This document shows positions 1-9,427 of a DNA stretch of 64,000 nucleotides, in pieces. The DNA lies in the NCBI GenBank assembly GCA_041393015.1, contig JAWKKV010000005.1, positions 186,001-250,000 of the forward strand, given 5' to 3'. The notes under the pieces are model-generated. The model saw only the letters and a program-made list of their open reading frames with translations. It ran no database searches and had not been told where the DNA came from. Source of the DNA: JAGQYH01 sp041393015. GTDB lineage: Bacteria; Bacteroidota; Bacteroidia; Chitinophagales; JADIYW01. The translations under genes were made by a program, and so were the position numbers. Position 1 is the first letter of the stretch; every line of letters starts with the position of its first letter.

Positions 1-17
1 TGTATCTTCTTCACTAA

Positions 18-401
18 TTAAATATTGATAGTATTTAAAGCTAGTTTATAACCCGTAAAAGCCAATAAAATTCCTCCTACATTACTAATTAATAGATACA
101 TAAGAAAATTCTTATACATCCCTTGATTGAGTAATTCTAAATTTTCAAAAGAGTAACTGGAAAATGTGGTAAATCCACCCAAAACTCCAACGACCAATAA
201 TAAATATGTTTTCTCTGAGAAATTAGCTTGTGTACTCAAAATCCCCATTAAAATGCCTATTACTAAAGAACCTAATAGATTTACTGTCAATGTTCCTGAA
301 AGGACAACAGATTCAAAAGTTCTATTTATAAAAATTGATACTGCGTAACGCATTGACGCTCCTAAAGCACCTCCTATCGCTACCCATAAAACATTTAGCA
401 T
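18..401 (-). CDS. crcB: Fluoride channel CrcB/Fluc
   Basis: A 127-residue membrane protein that exports fluoride as an antiparallel dimer in the inner membrane. Visible hallmarks are GGALGASMRY at residues 10-19, an NLLGS segment near residue 41 and GGFTTFSSYSFE near residues 75-86, with four hydrophobic helices; the length is normal for the family. The gene is divergent from the redoxin gene at 542 with 140 bp between them. I looked for a fluoride riboswitch in that spacer and saw none. The identification rests on strong family motifs. Confidence 0.95.
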   Translation of the reverse strand: MLNVLWVAIGGALGASMRYAVSIFINRTFESVVLSGTLTVNLLGSLVIGILMGILSTQANFSEKTYLLLVVGVLGGFTTFSSYSFENLELLNQGMYKNFLMYLLISNVGGILLAFTGYKLALNTINI

Positions 402-541
402 GTGCCAAATTTACAAATCTTGTGAAGTATTCTATTAATTAGTTTAAACAAACATCTAAATTCATTCAACTACTAAAACATTTCCTAAATCGAAATTAAC
501 TGCGGTTTGAACAATAAAATTGTAAATTCGTTTATAAGATT

Positions 542-1498
542 ATGATTAGTAACTCACCATCTGAATTAAAATGGATTCGGTCTATTTTAGTAGTCACCGG
601 CGTAATTAATTTACTCTGGGGTATTTCAGTTATATTTTTTAATGGCCTGCTTTTAGACATCATTAATTTGACCGTCAATGACGATCAATTTCTTTGGAGA
701 AGTTCGGGCATCATGTCGCTGGCCATGGGATTTGCCTATTTACTGGCTAGTAGAAATGCCAATAAGTATTGGATAATTGTTTTGATTGGATTATTCATTA
801 AGATATTTATGCCTATTAATTTTTGGCTTTCCTACCAAAGTGGAGAAATGGAACTTTCGTTATTTGAATTAGCTGCAGCTTTACATTTAATCTGGGTTTT
901 ACCTTTTATCGCTATTCTTTATAGAATTTATTTACAGCGATATATTGAAGACAAAGAAATAATTGAGTTGACAGGAGATGATTATGAATCTTCCTTGCAT
1001 ATTTATTCCACCAGTTATCAAAGATCTATTTTTGAAGCATCGGAAGAATCTCCTATTTTATTGGTTTTCTTAAGACATTTTGGTTGCACTTTCTGTAGAG
1101 AAGCGTTAGCTTATATAGCCGATCATAAAAAAGAGATTGAATCCAATGGCGCTAAAATTGTTTTAGTTCATATGGTTTCGCAAAGCGAAGCTAAAGAAGC
1201 ACTTGATAAATATGGTTTAAGTGAAATAGAACACGTAAGTGATGAGGAATCATTTTTATACAAAAGTTTCAAATTAAGAAGAGGACGTTTCAGTCAATTG
1301 TTTGGTTTAAAAGTTTGGATTAGAGGGCTATATATTGGTTTAATTAAGAAGCATGGTATTGGTCCGATTCAAGGCGATGAATACCAAATGCCGGGCGTTT
1401 TTCTAATAGATAATGGAAAAATAGTCAAAGAATATCTTCATAAAAGTGCCTCTGATGTTCCTCCTTATTTAGAGCTTGCAACTATTAAATCAAAATAG
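542..1498 (+). CDS. Membrane-anchored redoxin (AhpC/TSA_2, PRXL2-like)
   Basis: 318 residues in two parts. The first 130 or so are hydrophobic with about four predicted membrane helices; the rest is a thioredoxin-fold domain with a Cys-Thr-Phe-Cys motif at residues 182-185 (C182, C185) preceded by FLRHFG, typical of the PRXL2/AhpC-TSA_2 group of peroxiredoxin-like proteins. The family is expected to carry out thiol-disulfide chemistry; the substrate is unknown. The fusion to an N-terminal membrane unit places the redox domain at the inner membrane. The next gene, a VWA protein, begins 15 bp downstream on the same strand, so they are probably cotranscribed. Confidence 0.75.
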   Translation: MISNSPSELKWIRSILVVTGVINLLWGISVIFFNGLLLDIINLTVNDDQFLWRSSGIMSLAMGFAYLLASRNANKYWIIVLIGLFIKIFMPINFWLSYQSGEMELSLFELAAALHLIWVLPFIAILYRIYLQRYIEDKEIIELTGDDYESSLHIYSTSYQRSIFEASEESPILLVFLRHFGCTFCREALAYIADHKKEIESNGAKIVLVHMVSQSEAKEALDKYGLSEIEHVSDEESFLYKSFKLRRGRFSQLFGLKVWIRGLYIGLIKKHGIGPIQGDEYQMPGVFLIDNGKIVKEYLHKSASDVPPYLELATIKSK

Positions 1499-1513
1499 CT
1501 GTTGTTGTAGTTT

Positions 1514-2614
1514 ATGAAGGCTTATCGTTTCAGTAAATTTATTCCTCCCAAAACCAATGGAAGCACTTTTGAGAAGTTGCTAGAACTTTTTAAAGAGTTG
1601 TTAGTCTATACTTCAGGTGATGTGGCAGAAGCGCTAGATTGGCTCACGCAACTGGATAATGAATACAAGTTAACCACCGGCGAATATGGCATTGGTGATT
1701 TCATTAAAGACCTTTACGATAAAGGATTTATACAAGATGGCGATCAACCCAGCTCAGGGTTTTCAATTACCTCTAAAATGGAACAATCCATTCGGCAGAA
1801 ATCATTAGAAGAGATTTTTGGCAAGCTCAAGAAAGCAGGAAGAGGTAATCATAGAACCAATTATTCCGGTCAAGGAGATGAAGCTTCTGCTGAAAAACGC
1901 CCCTTTCAGTTTGGAGATAAGCTCGACCAAATTTCCATGACGGATAGTATTCGTAATGCTCAAATTAATCATGGCATTGGCGATTTTCATTTGTTAGAAA
2001 GTGATTTGGAAGTAGTTGAAAGCGAGTTTAAAGCACAAACTTCAACTGTATTGATGATCGATATTTCTCACTCAATGATTTTATATGGTGAGGATAGAAT
2101 TACGCCTGCGAAAAAAGTAGCTATGGCGCTATCTGAGTTAATAATGCGCAAATACCCAAAAGACACTTTAGATATTATAGTTTTTGGCAATGATGCTTGG
2201 CAAATATCGGTAAAAGAACTGCCCTATTTAAAAGTTGGTCCTTATCATACAAATACAGTTGCCGGATTAGAATTAGCTATGGATCTTTTGAGACGAAGAA
2301 AAAATCCGAATAAAAATATTTTTATGATCACCGATGGTAAGCCAACTTGTATAAAAGAAGGCATCAATTATTATAAAAATAGTTTTGGTTTAGATCAGAA
2401 AATTTTGAATAAAACATTCACTTTAGCTAGACAATGTAGGAAGTTGAAAATTCCAATCACCACATTTATGATTGCTCAAGATCCATATTTAAAGCAATTC
2501 GTTCAGGAGTTTACAGAGATTAATAAAGGCAAAGCATTCTATACCAGTTTAAAAGGTTTGGGTGAATATATTTTTGAAGATTACGAGAGTAATAAGAGAA
2601 AGAAGATGAGGTAA
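1514..2614 (+). CDS. VWA-domain protein, partner of AAA+ ATPase
   Basis: 366 residues. The C-terminal half is a von Willebrand factor A domain with the metal-binding MIDAS start DISHS at residue 183 and a later TDGKPT segment. The N-terminal half is charged and predicted helical. No signal peptide, so it is cytoplasmic. VWA proteins beside MoxR or Mg-chelatase-I-like ATPases usually act with them as a metal-dependent adaptor in macromolecular remodelling; the target here is unknown. It sits between the redoxin gene (15 bp upstream) and the ATPase (78 bp downstream). The start ATG follows the redoxin stop closely and gives a complete domain. Confidence 0.8.
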   Translation: MKAYRFSKFIPPKTNGSTFEKLLELFKELLVYTSGDVAEALDWLTQLDNEYKLTTGEYGIGDFIKDLYDKGFIQDGDQPSSGFSITSKMEQSIRQKSLEEIFGKLKKAGRGNHRTNYSGQGDEASAEKRPFQFGDKLDQISMTDSIRNAQINHGIGDFHLLESDLEVVESEFKAQTSTVLMIDISHSMILYGEDRITPAKKVAMALSELIMRKYPKDTLDIIVFGNDAWQISVKELPYLKVGPYHTNTVAGLELAMDLLRRRKNPNKNIFMITDGKPTCIKEGINYYKNSFGLDQKILNKTFTLARQCRKLKIPITTFMIAQDPYLKQFVQEFTEINKGKAFYTSLKGLGEYIFEDYESNKRKKMR

Positions 2615-2692
2615 ATTGAAGATTAGTAAGTTGAGTAAGTGTTGTAAGTAATTTAAGGATAAAGAATTAAGTAAATAGTTAGAAGTTAAAGG

Positions 2693-4171
2693 ATGACAGA
2701 TATAAAGAAGATTAAAACACTTGGAGATTTAAAAGCGAGTGGTTATAAAGCAAGGTCGATAAAAGACGAGTTAAGAGAAAATTTGATTGAAGCTATAAAG
2801 TCTAAGAAGACCGTATTTCCAGGTATTTTAGGTTATGAAGATTCAGTTATTCCTGAAATGGAAAGAGCAATTCTTTCTAAGCACAATATTTTACTTTTAG
2901 GCTTAAGAGGACAAGCAAAAACTAGAATGGCTCGGCAGTTAACCACGCTTTTAGATGAGTTTATTCCTGTAGTGGCCGGATCTGAAATCAATGACGACCC
3001 TATGGCGCCCATTTCACGTTTTGCTATCGACATAATTAAAGAGAAAGGAGACAAAACGCCTATTGAATGGTTACATAGATCGGAACGTTACAGCGAAAAA
3101 TTAGCTACACCTGATGTTTCTGTTGCCGATTTGATTGGTGATGTTGATCCCATTAAAGCCGCTACTCAAAAATTATCCTATGCTGATGAGCGTGTGATTC
3201 ATTACGGTATTATTCCAAGATCTAATAGATGCATTTTTGTCATCAATGAGTTGCCCGACCTACAAGCTAGAATTCAGGTAGCCTTATTTAATATTTTGCA
3301 GGAAGGCGATATTCAAATTAGAGGTTTCAAACTAAGATTGTTGTTAGACATTCAATTTGTGTTTACTGCCAATCCGGAAGATTATACCAACAGAGGTTCT
3401 ATTGTTACACCATTGAAGGATAGAATTGAGAGTCAGATTTTAACACATTATCCTCAAACCATTGAAATTTCTAAAACCATTACGGAGCAAGAAGCGCGAG
3501 TGGAAGCTTTAAAAAGCAATACTATTTATGTGCCCGAAGCTGCCAAATATTTGTTAGAGCAAATTGCAATGGAAGCTAGAAATAGCGAATATGTTGATGC
3601 TAAAAGTGGTGTTTCCGCTCGATTAACTATTACGGCGTATGAAAATTTGGTAAGCTCTGCCGAAAGAAGGTTATTGTTGTATGGTGAAAAAAATACGGCT
3701 ATAAGAATTACGGACTTCTGGAGCATTATTCCAGCGATCACCGGTAAGATAGAATTGGTATACGAAGGCGAACAAGAAGGTCCGTTGGTAGTGGCACAAA
3801 CGCTTTTATCAAAAGCCATTAGAACACTTTTTGAGACGATTTTTCCGAATCCTGAAAAAGCCAAAAAGAAGAAGATGAATAATCCATATTCGGAAATCAT
3901 CAATTGGTTTGCGGAAGGCAATACGATTGACATTCCGGTTGATATTAAAGACAAAGATTTGTACAAACAAATGTCTAAAATACCAACACTAGAAGATCTA
4001 GTAACAGCATCTATTGATATTGAAAACAAGAAGGATATTCCATTTTATATGGAGTTTTGCTTGCATGGAATGGCAGCCTATTCAATGATTGGAAAAGATG
4101 TTTTAGGGCATACTTTCCAATTTAGAGATTTGATGCAAAGCATGTTCAATTTAGATGAGTTTACGAATTAA
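2693..4171 (+). CDS. AAA+ ATPase, magnesium-chelatase subunit I-like/MoxR-like
   Basis: 492 residues. The P-loop at residues 70-77 reads GLRGQAKT, so the usual Gly before Lys is Ala, and the Walker B region reads FVINELPDL rather than the canonical Asp-Glu. A sensor-like FTANPEDYTNRG segment and PLKDRI follow, as in Mg-chelatase I and MoxR ATPases. I recall the same variant P-loop in relatives, so it is probably functional rather than decayed. With the VWA protein upstream it should form a chelatase-like or remodelling machine; no chlorophyll or cobaltochelatase gene is in the window, so tetrapyrrole metalation is not supported. Confidence 0.8.
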   Translation: MTDIKKIKTLGDLKASGYKARSIKDELRENLIEAIKSKKTVFPGILGYEDSVIPEMERAILSKHNILLLGLRGQAKTRMARQLTTLLDEFIPVVAGSEINDDPMAPISRFAIDIIKEKGDKTPIEWLHRSERYSEKLATPDVSVADLIGDVDPIKAATQKLSYADERVIHYGIIPRSNRCIFVINELPDLQARIQVALFNILQEGDIQIRGFKLRLLLDIQFVFTANPEDYTNRGSIVTPLKDRIESQILTHYPQTIEISKTITEQEARVEALKSNTIYVPEAAKYLLEQIAMEARNSEYVDAKSGVSARLTITAYENLVSSAERRLLLYGEKNTAIRITDFWSIIPAITGKIELVYEGEQEGPLVVAQTLLSKAIRTLFETIFPNPEKAKKKKMNNPYSEIINWFAEGNTIDIPVDIKDKDLYKQMSKIPTLEDLVTASIDIENKKDIPFYMEFCLHGMAAYSMIGKDVLGHTFQFRDLMQSMFNLDEFTN

Positions 4172-4256
4172 GATTTGCTATAACATTTCTTAAATTTTGT
4201 CATGTTAAAATGTTAGTTTTTAGATGTAACTATGTCTTATCTAAAACTATTTTATC

Positions 4257-4931
4257 ATGAAATATAAAGTTGCCATTCAGAAAATAACTACTGTAAATGA
4301 GATTAAAGGTTATTGGACATCAAAGGATTATATAGAATTGCTAAAGCGATTAGAATTTGGTGATGCTGATCAAGTAGCAGAAAATGAGTTAGAAGAAATG
4401 CTATTTATGGCCATTTCTGATTATGAATTAGATGAAGCTGCTGCCATTGTTTTAACTTATAAATTAGGCAACCAATTAACTGCCGGACAGATAGAGCAGT
4501 TATCGCATGAAATGATTACCGATAAAGTAGCCGAAGAATATGCAGACATCCAACTACAATCTTATCTTTTTCATATCAACCAATTACTTTTTAGAGCATA
4601 TAATGGTAAATTCCCCAATATTAAAGCCAGTATTATAGGTTTTGAATTGACACCCTTAAAAGAAAATGGGAAGCCAATCACCAAAGAAATAGTATTGAAA
4701 GCGTTTAGCAATGGCCTTACGGATAGAAGTTTATTGATGCGATTGTTAGATGATCAATTGTTAGGCAAAGCACCTTTTCCTGAAGCAGAAGGCATTATTT
4801 GGGAATTAAAAAATTTAGGCGAGCATCAGTACCAATTAATTACACTCGATTATTGGTTAAATGAAGAAGATTTCGATTCAATGGAATTTGAGGGCAATGT
4901 GGTGGCATTTATTGAGAAAGAAGAAGATTAA
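4257..4931 (+). CDS. Conserved-looking hypothetical protein, acidic
   Basis: 224 residues, acidic, with no signal peptide or membrane segment. I do not recognise the family. The sequence looks mostly helical and ends in a highly acidic tail. It lies 85 bp downstream of the AAA+ ATPase on the same strand and is the last gene of the redoxin-VWA-ATPase run, so a role with that ATPase system is a reasonable but unproven inference. Codon use resembles its neighbours and the frame is long and uninterrupted, which supports a real gene. Confidence 0.7.
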   Translation: MKYKVAIQKITTVNEIKGYWTSKDYIELLKRLEFGDADQVAENELEEMLFMAISDYELDEAAAIVLTYKLGNQLTAGQIEQLSHEMITDKVAEEYADIQLQSYLFHINQLLFRAYNGKFPNIKASIIGFELTPLKENGKPITKEIVLKAFSNGLTDRSLLMRLLDDQLLGKAPFPEAEGIIWELKNLGEHQYQLITLDYWLNEEDFDSMEFEGNVVAFIEKEED

Positions 4932-4956
4932 AATTCTAAAGCAGGTAAGTTTAACT

Positions 4957-6147
4957 TTAATGGTTATTCATTAATGTAACTAGTTTCAAAAGTGATTTAT
5001 TCCAAACAATATCTGATTCTGATGTTCCTAAACGAACTACAATCATATTGTAATCCGGATTAACATAAACGATTTCTCCTCGATAACCAATAGCTGTAAA
5101 GTCAGTCATATCCATCACTTCAGGAGCCGGAACCGGACTATCGTGTTCATCTTTATAGTATTCGCCTCTGTAATCATATGTATGTAGCCAAAAACCTCTA
5201 TTATACCCCCAAAAACTCCCTTCTGTAGTATCTCTCTTGCCGGCAGCATTCGCCCATTCTTCAGAAATAATTTGTTGTCCTTCCCAATGTCCTTTGTTTA
5301 AATACAATCTACCGAACTTGGCTAAATCTAATGCATTGGTTGACAATCCTCCAAAAGCATGGGCTACCCTATCTCTTTTCGAAACATTCACCAACCCATC
5401 ATTTTGCATGCCTAAAGGCGTCCATAACTTTTCTTGCAGATAAGAAGTATAGCTCTGTCCGCAGGCACGTTCAATACAAATTCCAAGAATTAGGGATGTC
5501 ATAGAACTATAAGCAAAATGAGTAGATGGCTCGTATTTCATTTTTGTTTTTTGCATAAAATGCAAAGCCTCTTTGTTATAATACATTCTTCCTAATCGCA
5601 AGACTTGCTCGTGATCAGTAAACTTTAAGCCGGATGTCATTTGCAACAAATCTTTTATTCTAATATCCTTTCTTTCATCTTCTGCAAATTCAGGAATAAA
5701 ATCAGACACCGGTTGTTCTATGGATTTTATCTTACCTTCTTCAATAGCTATACCGGCTAATGTGGCTGTAAATGCTTTGGTGACAGAAAATACTTGTAAA
5801 AAACTATCGGCATCATAACCATTGTGGTACGACTCGTAAACAATAGTATCATCTTTAATAACTAAGAAAGCTGTGGTTTTAGTTTCGTCTAAAAAATCTT
5901 CAAAATTTTCGGCTTTAAAATCATTTTTTGCTAAAATCCATTGATTATAATCGGGTATATCGATATTACTTTTTTGCTTACTAAAATGATATGGTTTTGG
6001 TGATGCCACAAGGCTATCATTCTCAAAAATTCGATAATCGGTTACATTGGGTGCATTTTTAAAAATCACTCTGGCACCGGTGCCATTACATGAGTTTAAA
6101 ACTATTAAAAGAGTAAAATGGAATAAGAATTTGGAAACGATTTTCAT
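4957..6147 (-). CDS. Serine hydrolase lipoprotein, class C beta-lactamase family
   Basis: 396 residues. The N-terminus is a lipoprotein signal with lipobox LNSC (Cys20). The beta-lactamase/transpeptidase-like fold shows the SxxK motif as SVTK at residues 121-124 and a later tyrosine motif reading YSS. Family members hydrolyse esters, amides or D-amino-acid peptides; the substrate cannot be told from sequence, and antibiotic resistance should not be assumed. The gene is convergent with the gene ending at 4931 (25 bp apart). It is probably exported and anchored in a membrane. Confidence 0.85.
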   Translation of the reverse strand: MKIVSKFLFHFTLLIVLNSCNGTGARVIFKNAPNVTDYRIFENDSLVASPKPYHFSKQKSNIDIPDYNQWILAKNDFKAENFEDFLDETKTTAFLVIKDDTIVYESYHNGYDADSFLQVFSVTKAFTATLAGIAIEEGKIKSIEQPVSDFIPEFAEDERKDIRIKDLLQMTSGLKFTDHEQVLRLGRMYYNKEALHFMQKTKMKYEPSTHFAYSSMTSLILGICIERACGQSYTSYLQEKLWTPLGMQNDGLVNVSKRDRVAHAFGGLSTNALDLAKFGRLYLNKGHWEGQQIISEEWANAAGKRDTTEGSFWGYNRGFWLHTYDYRGEYYKDEHDSPVPAPEVMDMTDFTAIGYRGEIVYVNPDYNMIVVRLGTSESDIVWNKSLLKLVTLMNNH

Positions 6148-6282
6148 TGAAAAATTAGATAAGCAATAATACGCTTTTAAGATAGTTAGGAAGTTTGGAA
6201 ATCATGATCACCAAACAAGAAAAAATCCAAAATTTAGCGTCTTGTTAATCTTATCTAATAAAATGTGAATGATGCCTAAAAT

Positions 6283-6320
6283 AAAAAACCATCTAAAATC
6301 CTTTGCAAGACTTTAGATGG
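6283..6320 (-). terminator. Rho-independent terminator after the PspC/GIN gene
   Basis: A perfect 9-bp stem (ccatctaaa at 6289-6297 with tttagatgg at 6312-6320) is followed, reading leftward, by a T-rich tract. It lies 38 bp beyond the stop of the PspC/GIN gene on the same strand and should end that transcript. Confidence 0.8.
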
Positions 6321-6357
6321 CGCATTCATGGTTTGGTTGGTTTTATCTTAATTGATG

Positions 6358-8625
6358 CTAATCTCTTTTGGTGACATCAGACTGACCACTTACTGTCTTA
6401 ACAACTTTAGGATCTCCCCAGTAGTCGAAGTCGGATTGACCTGATAACTCTGCATCTATACTTTCTATAACTGTCATTTCTGCATCACTTTGAGCGGATA
6501 AATCAATAAACAGTTTGTTTACCGTTAAATCTTCTCCCTCCATGTTAGATTGCCCTGATCCTTCATGAGTGTATTTATCAGCTTTCCCACTTATTCTTAA
6601 CGAAGATTGCCCATGAATGTCAGTAGTTAGATCTTTCACTTCAATATTATCCATATAAGTACTGCCTTGTCCTGTTAAAGTAATTTTCAAGTTTTCAAAA
6701 GTTACATCATCCATTATAGCGTGCGACAAGCCACTCACATTCAATACTTTTAAATCTGGTACAACAATATAAAATTTAGGTCTTGAATAGCTAACACTTT
6801 TCATGAATCCAATGCTCACATTAGAAAATCTATTATGATCAGAATCAATTTTTAGCGTATTGCCATTTTTCTCAACTTCCACATACTTGTTAAATCTTTT
6901 ATTAGGTAACATATGTACTTCAAAAGCATCTCCTTGTTCAATCTCTACTTCTACATTTCCACTTAACTCGATTTGGTCAAAATTTTGATAGTCAAAACTT
7001 GTCATATTTCTTTTGCTCCAAGAACTGCCTAAGGTAAGCACACTATCAATCGGTTCTAAAATACCATCATGCATCAGCCATCTATTTCCAGCCACTGTTT
7101 GGGCGCCTACATTTTTTGAATTATCAACGTTATCCAAAATATCGCCCATACCGTAATCAAAAACTACTACAGTCCCTTCCGGCACATTTAGTTTCAGTTT
7201 AACCGATTGATTTCTCCATTTGGTTCTATCGCCTAATCCAAAGTAAGGATCTACAGTTAAATGCCCTTTATCGTATTTTACATTATGAGAAATACTTTCG
7301 GCATTCTTAGTGGCATTGCTATTGCTGTTGCCATTTGCCTTTAAAATAGTTTCTAAGTAAATGTTCTCATCACTACTTTCTCTAACATCCATTTCTATCC
7401 AATCACTTGCGGTTTCTAATCGCTTAGTAAAAGCAAAAACATTACTGAATTTTATATCGTATTCTAATCTTTCAAAATCAGCTTCGTTATCATTTAATGC
7501 TACATATAAAGTATCGCCAACAGGTCTATCTAAGATTTCTTGTTTAGATACGATTTCTCTCTCAGAAAAATAATTGGCTACTTCATAAGCGGAGATACAC
7601 ATAAAAATAACTCCAATAAAGAATAATCCTAAGCCCATAAAGCCAACATTCTTATTTCTTACTTTGTATTTGGTGAAAATTCTAAGTGGAACATAAATCA
7701 ATAGTAAGATTGGTATTTCAAGTACTAAAACGCCGCCAACAAGTGCTAGTAGCCATCCAAGTGTTGAAGCAAAAATATACTTGATGGATAATGGCAACAC
7801 AACTAAAAAGCTAAGCAATGAAGCAAACAATGCTATAACTGCTGCTACTAATACAATTACTGCAATTAATGAGAATAGTATTTTAAAGAACAAGAAAAAT
7901 ACTTTAGCAATAGCTCCCAATACTTTGCCAATGCCATTAACTATCTTTCTAAGTACCGAGTTGTTAGCATTATTTTGAGTAAAATCTTTTAAATTTTCTC
8001 CTACCTGATTGATCTCTTCTCGAATTTTTTTTTCAAGGTTATTGATATTGACCGGCTCCCCTTTCATTTCTAACTTTTGAGAAGCCGTTTTCGCCTTTGG
8101 GAGAATAATCCATAAAACAACATATATGGCAGGAAGAATTCCAACTGAAAAGACCACAGATAAAATAAAAGCTAATCTAATCCATAAAGGATCATCAATG
8201 TTCCAATATGCACTTAATCCTGAGCTTACACCAGCAATTATTGCATTATCTGGATCTCTATACAACCGTTTAGTCCCTTTTTTGTCGCTGGCACCGGTCG
8301 CTGTCCTATTGGTGTTTGTTGTTCTTTCAGATGTTTCTGATTCTTCAAACATCTCACCATCAACATCAAAGTCTTCCGGTCGGCCCATTATATCAATAAC
8401 TTCCGCTACATCTCCCATACTTACTACTTTAAAACCAGAACGGTCTAAAGATTCTGTAAAAAGTTCTGCTAAGCGTGATTCAATATCAGCCACTATTTCA
8501 TCTCTTCCTTCAGTATATTTATAGTATTGGTTGAGGGAGTCTAAATATTTTCTTAATTCCTCGAAGGCATCTTCGTCTATTTGATATACGATTCCACCTA
8601 AATTAATATTAACCGTCTTTATCAT
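6358..8625 (-). CDS. PspC-domain membrane protein with C-terminal GIN (DUF2807) domain
   Basis: 755 residues. Order: a soluble N-terminal region, a PspC domain around residues 115-185 (YRDPDNAIIAGVSSGLSAYW, then a membrane helix), several more helices to about residue 365, and an extracytoplasmic region ending in a DUF2807 (GIN) beta-helix-like domain over the last 210 residues, with repeated SGQS turns. PspC proteins belong to envelope-stress responses; GIN domains are common in Bacteroidota envelope proteins of unknown role. It overlaps the upstream PadR gene by 4 bp (ATGA), so the two are translationally coupled and the regulator probably controls its own operon. Confidence 0.88.
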   Translation of the reverse strand: MIKTVNINLGGIVYQIDEDAFEELRKYLDSLNQYYKYTEGRDEIVADIESRLAELFTESLDRSGFKVVSMGDVAEVIDIMGRPEDFDVDGEMFEESETSERTTNTNRTATGASDKKGTKRLYRDPDNAIIAGVSSGLSAYWNIDDPLWIRLAFILSVVFSVGILPAIYVVLWIILPKAKTASQKLEMKGEPVNINNLEKKIREEINQVGENLKDFTQNNANNSVLRKIVNGIGKVLGAIAKVFFLFFKILFSLIAVIVLVAAVIALFASLLSFLVVLPLSIKYIFASTLGWLLALVGGVLVLEIPILLLIYVPLRIFTKYKVRNKNVGFMGLGLFFIGVIFMCISAYEVANYFSEREIVSKQEILDRPVGDTLYVALNDNEADFERLEYDIKFSNVFAFTKRLETASDWIEMDVRESSDENIYLETILKANGNSNSNATKNAESISHNVKYDKGHLTVDPYFGLGDRTKWRNQSVKLKLNVPEGTVVVFDYGMGDILDNVDNSKNVGAQTVAGNRWLMHDGILEPIDSVLTLGSSWSKRNMTSFDYQNFDQIELSGNVEVEIEQGDAFEVHMLPNKRFNKYVEVEKNGNTLKIDSDHNRFSNVSIGFMKSVSYSRPKFYIVVPDLKVLNVSGLSHAIMDDVTFENLKITLTGQGSTYMDNIEVKDLTTDIHGQSSLRISGKADKYTHEGSGQSNMEGEDLTVNKLFIDLSAQSDAEMTVIESIDAELSGQSDFDYWGDPKVVKTVSGQSDVTKRD

Positions 8626-8975
8626 GATTCTTTTGATTTTAAAATTTCACCATTTTGTGTTGTTACTTGCACTGCGTGCACTAATTCATTCCAAGTGTCT
8701 CCTAACTCCTGCAGAAATTCTTCGCCTGTTGGAGTAAGTTGAAAATATTTACGAGGCGGTCCGCCAGTGGATTCTTTCCATTCGTAACTTAATAAGCCTG
8801 CATTTTTCAATCGAGTAAGTAATGGATATATCGTTCCCTCTACCACTAATAATTTTGCATCTTTTAAATCATTCAAAATATCTGAAGTATAAACCTCTCC
8901 CCTTGAAATGATACCTAGAATACAATACTCCAGGACGCCTTTCCGCATTTGCACTTTTGTATTTTCTAATTTCAT
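8622..8975 (-). CDS. PadR-family transcriptional regulator
   Basis: 117 residues from the chosen start. A winged helix-turn-helix runs through RKGVLEYCILGIIS and EGTIYPLLTRLKNAGLL, followed by the beta wing GGPPRKYFQLT, classic for PadR. An ATG 27 bp upstream (9002) would add nine residues; I chose the internal ATG because PadR proteins of this type normally begin just before the ENTKVQMRKG segment. The gene overlaps the PspC/GIN gene by 4 bp. A small palindrome, TCACTTCGTGA, lies at 9032-9042 upstream and could be its operator, although it does not match the usual PadR site. Confidence 0.88.
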   Translation of the reverse strand: MKLENTKVQMRKGVLEYCILGIISRGEVYTSDILNDLKDAKLLVVEGTIYPLLTRLKNAGLLSYEWKESTGGPPRKYFQLTPTGEEFLQELGDTWNELVHAVQVTTQNGEILKSKES

Positions 8976-9094
8976 TTGAACTAATTTTATTTTAATGGAC
9001 AAATGGATCTCGCAAAAACAAAATAATCATATCACTTCGTGACAATTAACTGATTATTTTCTTGTGCTCGGTTCATTTGACTATGTTTTATTAA

Positions 9095-9424
9095 CTATTG
9101 TATGTTTTCATATAGGAATGTGATACTGTACCAATTCCCTTCTTTGATCGGATATTGATCGATTGGTAAATTGATCATTTTTCTTACCATCTCTGTCATG
9201 TTTTGATCTTTTGATTTAATGGAAATGATGTAAGGTTTTCCATCGGTATCTAAAAAGTAGCTTACATAAAATTCCGAATGATTATTTGTATCTGTGTCTA
9301 CTTCTGCCATGCCATTATAAAAATCAATAGTGTTAATAGTCGGTTGATGTTCTTCCCTACTGTAACTATTAAAACTTACACTCATTAAAATAAGCAACGC
9401 TATTGTTGTTATACCCTTTTTCAT
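9095..9424 (-). CDS. Small exported protein resembling a TonB C-terminal domain
   Basis: 109 residues with a signal peptide of about 22 residues. The rest (about residues 48-105) has the strand-helix-strand pattern of a TonB_C fold: FYVSYFLDTDGKPYIISI, a helix with MTEMVRKMINLP, then GNWYSITFLYEN. This resemblance is my pattern reading and not a confirmed domain hit. There is no membrane anchor beyond the signal, so it is not a full TonB. It starts 3 bp after the stop of the 9428-9727 gene and is almost certainly cotranscribed with it. Confidence 0.6.
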   Translation of the reverse strand: MKKGITTIALLILMSVSFNSYSREEHQPTINTIDFYNGMAEVDTDTNNHSEFYVSYFLDTDGKPYIISIKSKDQNMTEMVRKMINLPIDQYPIKEGNWYSITFLYENIQ

Positions 9425-9427
9425 TGC

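Noticed and set aside
402..541. Fluoride riboswitch upstream of crcB
   Set aside because: No conserved fluoride-riboswitch core on the crcB strand in the spacer.
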